DNA from: Tribonema minus
Taxonomy: Eukaryota > Sar > Xanthophyceae > Tribonematales > Tribonemataceae
Reading direction: 5' to 3'
Assembly (NCBI GenBank): GCA_017506865.1
Contig: JAFCMP010000128.1
Coordinates: 1 to 64,000, forward strand
Length of the DNA stretch: 64,000 nucleotides
The notes beneath the pieces were generated by a model. The model did not search any database and was not told the origin of the DNA. It was given only the letters and a program-made list of their open reading frames with translations. The number at the start of each line of letters is the position of its first letter. The stretch's first letter is position 1. Below are positions 1-12,624 of the stretch, one piece after another. The position numbers and the translations under genes are program-made.

Positions 1-2
1 AC

Positions 3-395
3 ACCAACCCTAGGTGGCTGCGTCCTTCCTCAGCCCAGGCAGCAGCTTGCGTCACCACTAGTGCTGGTCAGCAGGTAGCACTGGCCAAAGTGTTGGCTCT
101 TGCTGCAATGCACTATGCTGCTGGCACAGATGTCACTCAACACGCATTCGACGGTGATTGGGCAGGGGCAGCAGCATTAGATGAGCCATTGCAGACTAAT
201 GTTGAGAAGGCTCATGCTGAGGTATGGGCGATTGCCAAGACCATTGTCGCAGACGCTAAGTCATTGCCACCACAGCAGGCAGTAGACAAAATGAGGTATC
301 TGGCTGAGGTAATGCGCGACATGGTTGCTGGCAATGTCCATGACCCTTTTGTCAGGAAACGGCGTACGCAGAAACACGGTGGGAAAACGCATTAA
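3..395 (+). CDS. Partial unknown protein, C-terminal part
   Basis: A reading frame open from the left window edge ends with TAA at 393-395 and gives about 130 residues. It is Ala-rich and looks helical, with a charged tail (FVRKRRTQKHGGKTH). No ATG begins it in the window apart from an internal Met, so it is probably the last exon of a gene starting to the left. A cag/gta junction near position 72 could be a donor or acceptor, so the left part may be intron. I recognise no domain. It could also be a chance ORF, but its composition is less biased than that of most ORFs nearby. Confidence 0.35.
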   Translation, partial: TNPRWLRPSSAQAAACVTTSAGQQVALAKVLALAAMHYAAGTDVTQHAFDGDWAGAAALDEPLQTNVEKAHAEVWAIAKTIVADAKSLPPQQAVDKMRYLAEVMRDMVAGNVHDPFVRKRRTQKHGGKTH

Positions 396-3300
396 GGGCA
401 GCACAGGCGGAGCCCGCAAGAAGCCCAATCGTAGACATCAGCAGCCAGTTGTGATGCCTAATGTGTGTTTAAATCACAAGATTATTCATGATGCATGTTG
501 AAGTTCTACTGCTCCTGCTTTCGGCGTTCAGATCACACATCCTGACAACTTTATGCATGTACAAAAGTAAGCCGCTTGCAAGCATACATTGCGTTGTCAT
601 CTGCTGTGTAAGGTCAGCCTTGTCCTGCATAGTGAAAACTAAAGCCGCTCTGCTATTGTGACCGTGCTGCGGTGAGCCGCTTCACCTACTCTTGTAATGC
701 AGATAATGACATGTCATGCTAGTACTTGTAAAGCAGAGTATGTATGCTTGTCTAGTGCTGTTGTTGCAACACGACATAACAGTGCATGGCATCTTGAGCG
801 ACGGATGATGACTTCACGAGCCAAGTGTTGTCAAGCTGGCTCTGCCAGAGCCACCTGATGTCGAATTCTGACAAAGTCATCTACCTTTATAATTTTGCAT
901 ACAGACCTGGATTGCAATTCCATGGCATGTGCTTGCCAGCTATATGGCATGTCTTTTGACATCAGGTTCACGAGGACAACTCCAAGGTGCGTGCATGTAC
1001 ATGTGCCTGATGTACTGTTGATGCTTCACCACTGACAGGACCACAACTCAAACATGATGCATGCATGCATGTGTGTTCACACTAAGGTCATGCGCGTAGG
1101 ATCACAGCACCAACTGTAATGCGAGAAATACTGAAAGATGATCGAATCAGGTGTAGCAGAGCACCCGTTCTCCAAACAACCTGCTGAACGGGCATGCACC
1201 CTCTCTTGCAGCCGCCTGTGCGTGTATGTGATGTTGGCCTCACAGTTTGAAACCGGTCAAGTGTGTCGCAAATTGAAATGGTAACACAAACTAATACTCA
1301 ACACGGGGACGCACAACTCAGAAATGCATTTGTGCAGAAAAGAAAAGAAAGAGGGGCATTGATGAGGTGCCTGTTGTAAAAAACGGTGTGCCTTGACATA
1401 ACAGTGCGTGTGTACACATCTGGGCGCAATGCGCAAATCCGCTGTGCTGTAATCGCACGTTGCAGGTGGTATAAGTACTTGGGCGGATGGTTGCCTGGCA
1501 CCATGCAGAATATGCAGCTGCAAAACACGCCATCTTGCTGCTGGAATCTCCACGACATCTGCGACGTCAGATAGAGATAACATCGATCAGGTAATTTGCT
1601 AAATGATCATGGTTCCTGCTTGCAGCACACGAATACTGATAATGCTACGAACCTGAAACACTCTAAAATCAGGCTGTGTGCTGGTGCTCGTATGGAAAGG
1701 ACGCAGTTTGTGCCTGCAGCGTACTTGTACCACCTTCACTAGCACAGACCGCAGAGGTTCAGGACTTGTGCATCAGTCACAGAAAAACATCTCATCCGCA
1801 GCATACTCACATCAGGGGCCAGTGATGCCCTCTTCGCAAGCAGCGGCCATGCATGCACGCACCTCATGCTAACTAGATCAACAGCAGCAGTTGAATAGCC
1901 TGATCATTTCAACAGCATGAATTTGATGGTCAGGACAAGGCATCGATTGCAATGCATATATCATGACAGCAACTACTGCTGAATCATAACCCTTGCAGTT
2001 GAGCTGTATTGATGGGCATAGCATAATGCTTATCCACCCTGCACTTCTGCAGGTGCATAAATCAAGCTCACCATTTGCAATGATGCCTTCAGCATGCGCA
2101 ACATAAGCAACACCTGCCAGTGTTTATAATACACACAGGACAAAGGCTCCGGATAACTAACTTTGCAAGCAACATGAGCAGTTTCAAAACCACCTGCCTG
2201 TCTTGGAGCCAAGCATATAGCCAGGCCTGCTCGCTGCAAGTGGCGCACACCAGCTGCTTGGTACTAGGGCGATTTGACAGTTCGTGAGGGTGCCTGCAGC
2301 TGTGCCTCGCTTGGAGCCGATCTCAGATGGTGGGCCTGCATAAGATTGCAATAGGATGGCCGTGAGGTGATAATGCGAACATGTTTTGAACACTGCATTG
2401 AGAACGCTATTGTGTTGTAAGACATTTAACAGTGCAACAAGTTCTTGAGTAGCGTATAGTGATTGCATTTGCCTGAGTCGCAAATGTTGCTCGTTGCGCC
2501 GCTGCGATGTGTGGACAAGTCCAGTTATCCATTTGTGTTCATGCTGACGACAGCAATTTCAGCTGCCTGCAAGCATTTCACCATCTTCCAGCATTCCTTG
2601 ACACTAGGCACAGTATACTACCACAACACATGATGGTCATTGTCACTTTCTTCGACGTTGGTTAACATCAATGCACATTGGAACATTTCAAGCATTTCAC
2701 CTCAACGGGCATGCGCATTCAGCTTAGGATTGACTGAGGCAGGTGGGAATGTTTGACCGTCTCCAGCATGCGCAATCCTGTCAAACCCAACGGTCTCCGT
2801 GCAAATCAGTGGTCCTTCATCTTTCTATTGCTCGGGAGCGTGTCCAATCACATCAACATGCACATGCATGACGCCACAACTCAGCCGCTCTGGCCTGCAT
2901 TGATACATTTGAATTTTGCAGTATCTCTGGCACTTTTCAGCTTTGTCTTCACGTGTGGGATACGCTTTCCAAAAAATCGTTTGTTGCTGTACCCCTAAAT
3001 AACGACACGTGGTGTAGACTTGTACTAGATAATTGCCTTACGGTATGGTAGACCGCGTTGACGGTAGTGACTGAACACATTAACAGTGGAACCATAACAT
3101 TTAGTGGAACCATAACATGCAGTAAACGGAAGGTGCGTGTGTAAGCTGTCTCAATCACACTCTTCAACAGATAGCATCAGAACATCTGCCATGTGCCACC
3201 TTGAATGAGCACATGTGGTCGTCAGAATATTGCACTGAAGTCGAAAAAAACCATGCGTTCCTATACTTATTTTGGCCCGCGCTTTCACTCTATTGTTGTA

Positions 3301-4302
3301 CCGTATCCAGTGACCGTTGCGCTGCTACTGCTGCGACTCCTGCAGAGCAACTGCTAGTGCGCTTGGCATGCACTTGCGGGCGACTAAGGCCAGGAGCATA
3401 TGGGAATTGCGCAGCAACCACAAAAAAACCTGCATGTAGCATGCTAACATCAGCAGCAGCACGCACCAGCGGCTGCGTTTCAATTGCTGCTGTTGCTGCT
3501 GCTGCTGGTGGTGAGCCGATGCTTGCATCATTGCCTCCTTGTCTGCTTGACGTGGTAAACCAACTCTGTTTGGAGCCTGGTTCAATGCAATGTTGCGCGA
3601 ACGGAGAGGTATTCACACAGCGCCTCAGTAAAGCACACAAGCGAAAAAGCCAGTTTGAGAGCCTTTAGTATACCGCTTTACCTGATCACTACACAACGCC
3701 GCTGTAATGCCGTTGGAGCGCTTTCGCCATTGCAACCAGTCTCCATGCCGCCATTGGCCTCCATTCGCCGCCCGCGCCTGTCTACAAAGTCCTTCTACTG
3801 CCTGTGAGACTGGGGCTGTCGCAGCAGCGGCCTCCCTTTGCCGCCAGCGCCTGCCACAGAGCCAGCCCTCCTACTGCCTGTTAGTTCTGGCGCTCACGTA
3901 GCAGCAGCAGCGAGGCGGCAGTGCTGAATGAATGGATGACGTGGCTCTGAGGCCTCAACATTGAATGGGTGAGGCTGGCCCATATGCGGGATCCAACAAG
4001 TATGGGACAAGCACTCGCGCCGTGCACAAGCAGTAGCTCAGTCTCAAGTCATATCAAGGCAAGAGCCACAAAGCCTACAGCCTACAGGTCAGGTGCACAT
4101 ATGCTGCAGTTGTAAGCAGCTTTGAGCAACCACAGCTGCGTCACTGGCAGTGGTAAAGCAGCAACACACGAACGGCAAGCGCAACCTGAGCACAGCAGCC
4201 TGCTGCAGAAAGCTATCGTCGCCCTACAATGTCGCCAGCGATAATAACCATAGCCACTGGTCTCGCAGTTGTGGCAGTAATAGCAGCACCGCCAGCAGCA
4301 AT

Positions 4303-4343
<41 letters not shown>

Positions 4344-4700
4344 TGAGTGCTTGCTCTTTGTGCTGACTGCCAAATCTGGTTGCTGCTGCCGTGTATGCCG
4401 GTGCAGATTTTCTACATGTGGACTGAAATACTCCAAATTCTTGCAAACCAAGCACTGCATTCGCCACAGCATAGACAGCGCACGAAGGATAAGAGCAACA
4501 GTTGCAGACTTTCGCTTCGAAACACTTGCCTATGACAGCTGCCCGCACCAGCCACGCCATTGCATCGCCAGACCACAGACCGCTGGTGTTTTACAAACAG
4601 AATGAGCCGTCAACACGGCCTCCGCACTGTGCGTAGCGCCAGAAACGCAAGGGCGACTGCTGCGAACACGCACACTTCAAATGTGCACTTGCTGGGGGTG
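396..4700. other. Gene-poor stretch, no gene supported
   Basis: About 4.3 kb of mixed-composition DNA. All ORFs here are short, overlap on both strands and show no recognisable motif. Local features are a dispersed (GCA/CAG)n microsatellite at 4310-4340 and GCTG-rich sequence at 3450-3510. I see no RNA gene or mobile-element end. Confidence 0.5.
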
Positions 4701-4739
4701 TTCAACCCCCCTGGCCCAAATAGTTAATTGGGCCAGGCT

Positions 4740-5320
4740 GGCCCAAATATGGGATCCGGCGAGCCTGCACCCACTCTCTCCTCTCTCTCTTCCCTCTCCT
4801 CGTCGCCATTGCGCAGCAGATCGCGCACCGCCCATTTCCGCGCTTATACCAGAAATGCAGCCCATGCACGTGTGCCGCAGCGGAAGGGCAGTGCTGCTGT
4901 CCACCAATCCCCATGGAGGCGCCCGATCGCTGAAGCGGGGAGCACCGGCACGAGGGCTTGGTACCGGCTCTGGCTATTGGAAATCATGGTGGCAGAACAC
5001 GGTGGCAAAGGCGATGGGCTCAAGCAGCAGCGCGGGCGGCGCCGCGTGGAGCAGCGGCGATACGCGCGCGTTTCCATGGTGCGAGATGCGGATGGCGGGC
5101 CCGACCCGCATTCACTCCCTGCGCGCCCTCCGAGCAACGTTAGTCACGCGCGCGCTTATCATGGGTTGCGTTGAAGGCTGCGGCCAGGGTTCAGGCAGTG
5201 ACGGCGGCCTGCATGCGCGCATTCACACGGCCAGGCTGCTGGGTATGTATTGCAGAACGCGCGGCCAACAGCACAGGGGCATGCCCTCATCATCTTCGCC
5301 ATTCTGCTGACATGCCCTGC
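4740..5320 (+). other. GC-rich island, possible 5' exon of an unknown gene
   Basis: GC content rises clearly here and several overlapping plus-strand frames stay open. One starts with ATG at 4985 and gives a basic stretch (KQQRGRRRVEQRRYARVS) ending at a stop near 5174. This looks like a promoter plus first exon, but I could not connect it convincingly to anything downstream. A TC-rich run (ctctctcctctctctcttcc) lies at about 4774-4800. No function is assigned. Confidence 0.25.
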
Positions 5321-6185
5321 GTGCACGACCGACGTCGATGTTGCTCTTCATGTCCGTCTCTGCGGCAGTCACTCCCTTCATGGGAGGGGGTGGAGGTAGC
5401 GCCAGCCATGAGTCTCTTCTGTAAGCTCAAATGTAGCACAGTTGTAAACCTGCCATGTCATGGGTACCGCTGCCATAGTATGCGGGGCGGGGCAACACGC
5501 TGGATGACGATGGGCTGCATCGCTGCAGGCAGCGCTCAACTGCCCTGGGCAGTGCATTTCGGCACTTGTGAGCCTTGGCCTGCGACTCTGTTGTCGCTTC
5601 ACTTCGTTGTTGGTGTGATGGTGCATGCGGATGCGGAGGTCTTCTGACCCCTGGCAAGTTCAGTGCAAATCACCTGGCTTCATTCTGCATGCGTGCAGCC
5701 TGTATACTGCAGTCCTTGTGGACAAGCCCTCGTGGCAGTGCTCAGAAGGCACCTCAGCCTCTCATGTCCGAACCTTGCCGCTTCCACATGCCGCCACAAA
5801 CAATGTACCTACTAAGGAGTGTGATGGTGAAGATGATCAACAAAGGGTCCAAGCCAGCCAGAAACGTAGTACTGCATATCGCGCTGGCGCCACTGCGTAA
5901 GCTGTGCTGTGGCATGCTTACAGCTGCTGGGTTGCCTGCCTAAGGCTTCAAGCCAGCTGCCATACTTGCGCAATCACGCTCGACTGTTAAGACACGACGA
6001 TCCATAGGCGACCCCTGCAAAGCACTTCTTAGTTCAGTCCGAGGCGCAGCTCACCACAAGATGTGCACTCTGCTGAAGATCATGATGATCAGGCAGCATG
6101 GCAGCGCTTACTGTTTTCTGACACCTGCGCCCACTGCCGCTGCGATTGGGAATCAGCCGGTCCTTGCTGTGTTTGTGTTCTGTGC

Positions 6186-6598
6186 GTTGCAGATGGCGCC
6201 TGTCCAAAGACTTGCACGGCGCACCATCCACGGAAATTTACTACAAGAAGGACTTTTCCCAAGGGCGCCGAAGCAGCGTTCCGCGCGTGCACGGCCGCCA
6301 TCTTTCAGACCAAGCAGCCGCTGCACGCGCCTAGTGTTGATGCAGTAAACAACAGCGGCGCCAGCAGCACTGCCGCCGCAGCGGCAGGCGGCGGCGGCAT
6401 GCCAGCAGCAGCGGCGAAAGGCCGCCAGGGCGTGAAGGCAGGCGCGCAGAAAGGCAAAGCAGCACCTGCAAGGAGAGGCGGCGGCAGTGCTCCGGCAAGG
6501 CCGGCTGCGCAAGCGCGTGCTGCTCATCAGAAGCCCAAGGTGCACGCCGACGCCGCAGAAGGCACCCGTGCGCATTTCGACCTGTGCGCGGTCATGGA
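6186..6598 (+). CDS. Possible internal exon, unknown product
   Basis: A plus-strand segment follows a good acceptor (gttgcag before 6193) and ends at a good donor (atggag/gtaagc, GT at 6599). In the longest frame it reads as a Cys/His-containing start (CPKTCTAHHPRKF) followed by an Ala/Gly/Lys-rich tail ending HFDLCAVME. Two other frames are also open over the first part, so the frame is uncertain. It may belong to the gene that continues at 7693, which has the same strand, but I could not prove the link. Confidence 0.25.
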
Positions 6599-7692
6599 GG
6601 TAAGCGTGGCACTCGTTCATTGCAACAGCACGCAGTGCTGGGTTGCGGGTTGTTCGCTCCAGGCGCAGTCAAATGCTTCTGTTGCCAAACGGCGGCGACA
6701 CTTCAGCCGGAGTGGACCCGTCCTACTGAGGTCTGCACGGGTGACCGGTGGCAACTTCTAGCAATTCATTGAGATGTATTGGGGGGGCGCGCATATTTCA
6801 CTGCTGGGTTTTTGGGAGTTTATTACGGGGGTTCCTGGGGTACTCGCCCACGCAGAGTGGCCTGACTCCACTGGCCATCAATGGGGTTGATGCCGGACGG
6901 GAGCAGGTGATGCGGCAGGTGACGCTTGAAGTTTGCAGTTTGTCGCATGCCACCTTGTTCGCAGCGCAAGTTGAGGTTGGTCACACCCAGGCACGTGTTT
7001 CATAGCTGTGAGCCGGCCGACTGGCTGTTGAGACAACGAGGCTTCGACGCATTGGCAGCACCATAAGGTCATCGCTTCGTATCGGAGTTTCGGTTCTGCA
7101 TGCAAATGGCTGCAAGGCATGTGGTGCATGATGTTCGTGTTGCAAGAAGCAAGGCTAAGTCTTGAGTTGCAAAGCGGGTCCTCGTGTTCAGCCTGTGCAG
7201 ACAAGAATTGTCTGGCTCCGGAATTGTCTGGCTCCGGCAGAGAGCGCTGCTGCATGCAACACGATCGAGAGGTTGCAAGGTAGGAGCACATGCTGTGAAG
7301 TTACTGAGAAACAAATGGTTTACCTTCATCATTGGAAGAGAGCACTTTTTGAAGTCCCTGTAGGGTGATGCTGATGTGGGAACGATGATGTTCGCCATGT
7401 TCAAAATGCAGTGTTCTCTGATCACCAGTGGTAATGCACCACAATCATCATGGCAGCTCACCTATCATGACATTGTGGCGCAAGCACTCGTTGCGTCATG
7501 CAATGTGGATCTTGCCAACTTGAAGGCTGTTGTGCAAGCTGTTGTGCAGGCTGTTGCGCCTGGGTCGGTCGTTTCGCCACACGCCTCCGTAGTCTCAAGT
7601 GCATCTCAGTCTCCATCTGCGGATCAATCGCCGAGTGAACGACTCACGAAGCGGCCTTGTAATACATGCCCCCTTTCTACACGCTGCTACAG

Positions 7693-10600
7693 GACAAACT
7701 GGCGGACTTCTACAGCTCCGCAGCGGCGCAAGCCTCGGCGAGCGGCCTCGTCCTGCACTACGTGCTGCATGACGTCCGGGGCGCGGTCGTCACTGACGCG
7801 CGCGTGATACGGGGCGCTCTACGCGGCGAGCAGCCCGATTCGTTTTTGCGCCGCCTGTGGGCACTGTCCAAGATTTCGCTGCGCCTCTCCGCGGCCCACC
7901 CGTCTCTCACTCCTGCCCAGTTGAAGGTGCGTGGCGCTGCGCCGTGCGCCGATGGGCGCAGCGCTGTGTCAGCTGCCCCCACTGTCTTGGCGGGTATGGC
8001 GGGCACCGTGAGCCCCCCCTGCACGTGGTGTGCCTGCGAGCTGAGCACTGCTGCGCCACAATCCCGCAGGACTCGGGTGCGGCTCGCGGTGAAGGCACAC
8101 ACTTCTAATGCAGTGATGCGCTGGTGTTGCAGCTGCCGCAGAGTCGGCTCAATCACATTGTTGGCAGGTCCCCACCTCAGGATGGTTTGGACTTGCCGCA
8201 TGCCTCCATTGTGTGTATGCAGTGACACCTGCCAATATCTACGCCAAGTCAATATGCTGCCTCGAAGTGACACCCCACGTTTTCAAACTCTCGTCCTCTC
8301 CTTGTTCCATTCTCAAAAAGAATTGCACTGCACTTGCTGACCCCGCCCAGCTTTCCCCTTGCACCGTTGCCACCACATTGTTGGGACCAGCTTGACGGAA
8401 CAGATGGCACCATCAGTACTGTGTTGTGAACGCCAATGAGCCAGCAGACACTTGGGCTTTCCAACATTCCCTTACATGCATTCGATCCTCTGAGCGGCAC
8501 ATTTGTATTCCACTGATTTAGTTTTATCCTGTCACGCCACCGCTGTCAGCCGATATTCCGACAGGACGAGGAGTACAAGGCTGCAATCCGCCGCAGCATC
8601 AACCACACGGCGCAAGCGGAAGTGCATCTTGTGTGCCGCGAGACTTTTTTTGTGCAAGATGCGGCGACCGGCGCCATTGTGCAGGTGGGCTATGCTGCAC
8701 TTGAACTTGAGGCAGCGTAGCGAGCTGCCGCTAGCCTGATGTTGAATATCAAGCAGCACTCAAGCCTGAGGTGGTGGCCAAGGGGCCAGCAATCTAAAAC
8801 GCCCCAGACTTGAGTGGTCACCAATTATTGTGCCGTGATACGCATGCAGTTTGCACTAGTGAACTTACTGTTGTGCCTTCTAGGGAACCTTCTTTCAGAT
8901 CAGTTGAGATTGATCAGATTTGCATTTCAGAGGGTTTGTCAAGTCATGATTCTGCACTTCAAAATTACAGTCAGAGGCGCAGCAGACATCAACTTGCAGG
9001 TGACTAAAACACAAACATCTAGAAGGCTGAAGGCAGCGGTGTGCTGCAAGAAGCGAACGCGGTACAGTCTGTCTACGGGCAACAGTAACGTACGTTGAAC
9101 TGCCCTACCTGTCAATGCGTAAACGCAATGACCTCATGTCTGTCATGAAGCTCCAAGATGATCAGAAGTTGCACATGCATGCTGCAGATCATAGGGTGCA
9201 AGTTGATGGGGAAGTAAACAATTCAAGTAGCTGAAGCTTGTGATGCATGACCTGTCACTCACGCAAGGGGGGGAGCGGAGGGGGTTGAGGGTGGGGGTAG
9301 GGGGAGCAAGGGACCTCACTGTGCTGTCATTCCTCTGGGACAACACTGTAGATGCAAATCTCCACATGTTAATTGTGTTTTGGCAAGTAGCTTTGTAGCT
9401 AGAATGCTTGGAAGTATGATAACCTCCCAATGACATGTGCACTGTATGGACTGACAGTTTGATACTTCAACTTGTGCAGGGCCGCGGTTGCGCCTGGTGT
9501 CTTATTCAAATGAGCACGTACTAATGTAGTTCAAGTTTTTTGAGTGTATAATCCAAGCTTGTACACGCGTTCATATCATACCTGCACTGATGAAGTGCAT
9601 GTCCATTTGACGAGGCACACTGCCGACACACTTTCTCCCAATGATGCGTCACTGCGATGTACCCACTGGCATAGTCTGGAGATATGTGATTAATCGGCAT
9701 GCAAGCCAAAATTATATTTTATGGCTGCATTGTGCGATCATGTCTGTTGCTGTAGGTACTTGTTTTATTGGCTTGGTGCAGGTTGAGTCAGCTTGTCTAT
9801 TGCTGCTGCACTTGAGTGATGCAAGTTGTTCAGGTGCACAGGACAAGTCATTACCTCAGCGGCCTCACCATATAAGCTGCGCACTTCTACCACCTGTGCT
9901 GTTATGATGCGTTATTTGCTCTGAGATTGTGCGCCCAGGTGTTGTTGATGCAACGCATCTCGTACCCGTACGATGTACCTGTTCAAGATCATTGAATTAA
10001 CAACACCTGGTATACAAATATGATATACCTGTACGAGATGCGTTGCATCGGCAACACCTCCAGGGGTACGCAAATGAGATTATCTGCAGCAGCCATCTCT
10101 TGTGCCTTTATAAGTGATATCATAGCATATGCTGAGTCCTGGGCCAGCATGCCTGTGCGCACGTGTCATCTCCAGCAATGCAGAATATACATGCCATGCA
10201 GTCGCGCCAGGCGTCGTAGTATGAGCGTCAAGTGCGCAGACGTGATACAGGATGTGTTGCAGATAAGCTAGAGCAATGACATCCCAGAGGCGCCACAAAA
10301 AATGGCACCAATTTCCAGGTCTCAATACTGACTGTCTAGCATCGCTAAATTTGCTGTTGCCCTACCAAACACACGTCAGATGTCTGCTGTTTGCTTTGTG
10401 TTCTCCATCTGCCAACTGAAACTGCAAGAAAACATGGCTGGACGCAGCGGACGACATTTGAAGTTTTGAAGCATTTTGCAGGGCCATCAGAAGTGCTTTT
10501 GTGGAGTTTAGGGATTATGTGCCCCCTCTCCTCGCGCGCCACCCGCCCACTACTGGCTGCTGCCGCCTCCTGCAGATTGATCACAAGACTGTCAGCGCTG

Positions 10601-10926
10601 TCAGCACCTGCATGTCCGCTGCATTTTTTAACGGCAGTCCACGACGTCAGCGGCAGCGCCACTTCAGCGCTGTTGCAGTCCCCTGCTCACATGAGCTGCT
10701 CGCCCCGCTCCCCTGCCTGCAGGGCAGCGATGCCGAGAAGATGAGAATGCATCGTATCCGGCTGGAGACAGGGCAGCGCCTGCTGCAGATGCCGAAGGTG
10801 GTGAGCCCCGAAGCTGCAGAGGGGCTATACAAAAATGGCTTTTCCGACGTTGACTGGAAAGTCGTCGACATCGACGGCTGGCTGGACGGCAACCCACTGT
10901 TCGGCCTGTTCAGGCGGAAGCTGTGA
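7693..10926 (+). CDS. Multi-exon protein with possible Tim44/NTF2-like C-terminus (5' part unresolved)
   Basis: Three exons fit splice signals and phase: 7693-7926 (after ctacag; donor aag/gtgcgt), 8565-8684 (after ccgacag; donor cag/gtgggc) and 10723-10926 (after cctgcag; stop TGA). All boundaries are phase 0, giving 145 residues. Exon 1 begins DKLADFYSSAAAQ. Exon 2 contains AEVHLVCRETFFVQDAATG, and exon 3 contains DVDWKVVDIDGWLDGNPLFG before the stop. The order of an acidic/basic helix, a beta strand with DxxTG turn, a conserved Gly-Ser and a terminal DWKVVDID strand resembles Tim44-like (NTF2-fold) proteins of mitochondrial import or the mitoribosome. That assignment is inference and could be wrong. 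The first exon(s) are not identified, and the last intron is about 2 kb. Confidence 0.45.
9937..10059. repeat. Inverted repeat, MITE-like stem-loop
   Basis: A 29-base arm at 9937-9965 (AGGTGTTG...TCTCGTAC) is repeated in inverse orientation at 10031-10059 with about two mismatches, enclosing a 65-base loop. It lies in the large last intron of the gene ending at 10926. No transposase is nearby. A small non-autonomous DNA element or a fold-back is likely; no clear target-site duplication was seen. Confidence 0.6.
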
Positions 10927-11157
10927 AGCCACTGGCGTCTGACGCGCGGGTAACGTCACTGCACCGGGTTGCCGATTTTTGCATCATGCGCCGCCTGGGA
11001 CGCGTGCCAGTGCTGTCCTGTGCCTGCAGTGCGCCACAACTTGAACTTTGCTCAACTCGAACTTCACATCAGCGGCCGCCGCGCGTCAAGCGCCGGCCTT
11101 CGCTGGATGATCCTCCCACTTTGTCATGTGCGCCTTGTTTCAAAGTGGGCCTGGGTT

Positions 11158-11293
11158 GCTGCGTGACCGTCAGGGGAGGGATGGCAAGAGGCCTAGGGGT
11201 GGTGTAGGGAGCAGCATGCCATGCGAGCTGCATGACCGTCGGGGGAGGGATGGCGATAGGCCAAGGGGTGTAGGGAGCAGCATACCATGCGAG
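11158..11293. repeat. Tandem duplication, two units of about 68 bp
   Basis: Unit 1 (11158-11227) and unit 2 (11228-11293) share the core tgaccgtc-ggggagggatggc and the end agcat-ccatgcgag, with a few substitutions and small indels. The repeat lies downstream of the gene ending at 10926 and has no visible coding role. Confidence 0.75.
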
Positions 11294-12600
11294 AACGCTA
11301 GATGATCAGCGCAATTCCAGTGGTCATGACTGCACATCAGTCTCTTCCGGTACAAGCGGTATGCATGCGTGCCGTATTTGCAAGTCTCTCTGCGCGTTCC
11401 GCCACAGCTTTCAGAAAGAGCACCCGGCCCGCAATTCGCCACTGCAAGTGCATATGTGCCACCAGCGCGTCCACCGCCAATTTGCTGCCAGGCTGTGGGC
11501 TCAATGCCATAACACACTCGTATCTGTACTGGAAGGCTCTTGTTTGCGCTTGAAATGTCATGTATGTACTGCATCACTCCGTGCAGCACCGCCTGCTTCG
11601 TAAGTGTGCTATGCAAGTGAAGGCTGTTGAAATGTGTGCTGTGAATATACACGTTGGTACTGCGCACACATGTATAGAAGTATGTACAGACCATCAGCAG
11701 GTGCAATACTTGGTGCTTCCTTGTGAAAATGACGACTGGCTCCTCACAAAAGCATGACCTTTGAGTCACTGAGCATGAGCTGCCTTAAGCTCAGGGGAGC
11801 GTTGCAGCTTGCAAATTCTCTCAGTGCCTGCCCTTGCGCAAATGCACAATTGACAGCAGCAGGGAGCGGTGCTGCGAGCGCCGCAGCTGGACATGGCGGC
11901 AACATATGGCAGTGCAGGCACGGCAGCGACATGATGATATTGGCATCAACTGCTACTACACCAGAAGCCCACGCGGCACCGGCAATTGCCGCTGCAGTTG
12001 CGACGCCGGCAGCTGCTGGTGCCACTACACGTGTTTGCCACATGCATTCACTGCATGCTCATGCTTGCTCAATGGCAACAGCAACGTCAGCCGTAGGGGC
12101 TGCCGCAGCGCCAGGCAGAGCAACGCCAATTGGCAAGCGGCACCTGCTGCAGCAACAGCAGGAAGGTGACGCGAATGCAGCTGCAACAGATGCCTGTAGC
12201 ACGCCATGCTTGGAGAAGTATATGCATATGGCCGATATTGCATATGACATTGACACTCTCTTCACTTTTTTGCTGTTGGTAATGCAAAACGACACTACAT
12301 GTGGCACTGCCGTTGGCAGCTTCTGCTCTGCAGCAGTAGCTGCTGCTGGGTAAATCATGATGCTTGAAAGCAATTGCCGCTGTTGTTATATAAATCTGCC
12401 CGCAGGCCTTGATGTCTATCAAGTTGAACACAGTTTGTTGGTGGCTGCTCGCGTCCTGCTGGTGCTGCAACACAATGCATGCCCCCGCTGATGCGCCAAA
12501 GCATTGCTCCCGCTCATTTCAAAAATGGACATTTCTTGACATGTACGTATGGACTTGTATTTATAAAGGCCCAAGGGAGGCCGGGTTGCCTATGCAATCG
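11294..12600. other. No gene supported
   Basis: An Ala-rich plus-strand ORF (11754-12353) is matched by equally long minus-strand ORFs. I see no splice-linked partner or domain, and I treat it as GCA/GCN low-complexity sequence. Otherwise unremarkable. Confidence 0.45.
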
Positions 12601-12624
12601 AAAAGCTTGCGTCAACGCAGCAGC

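Noticed and set aside
11754-12353. 199-aa Ala-rich ORF
   Set aside because: Low complexity, overlapped by equally long opposite-strand ORFs, no domain and no splice partners.
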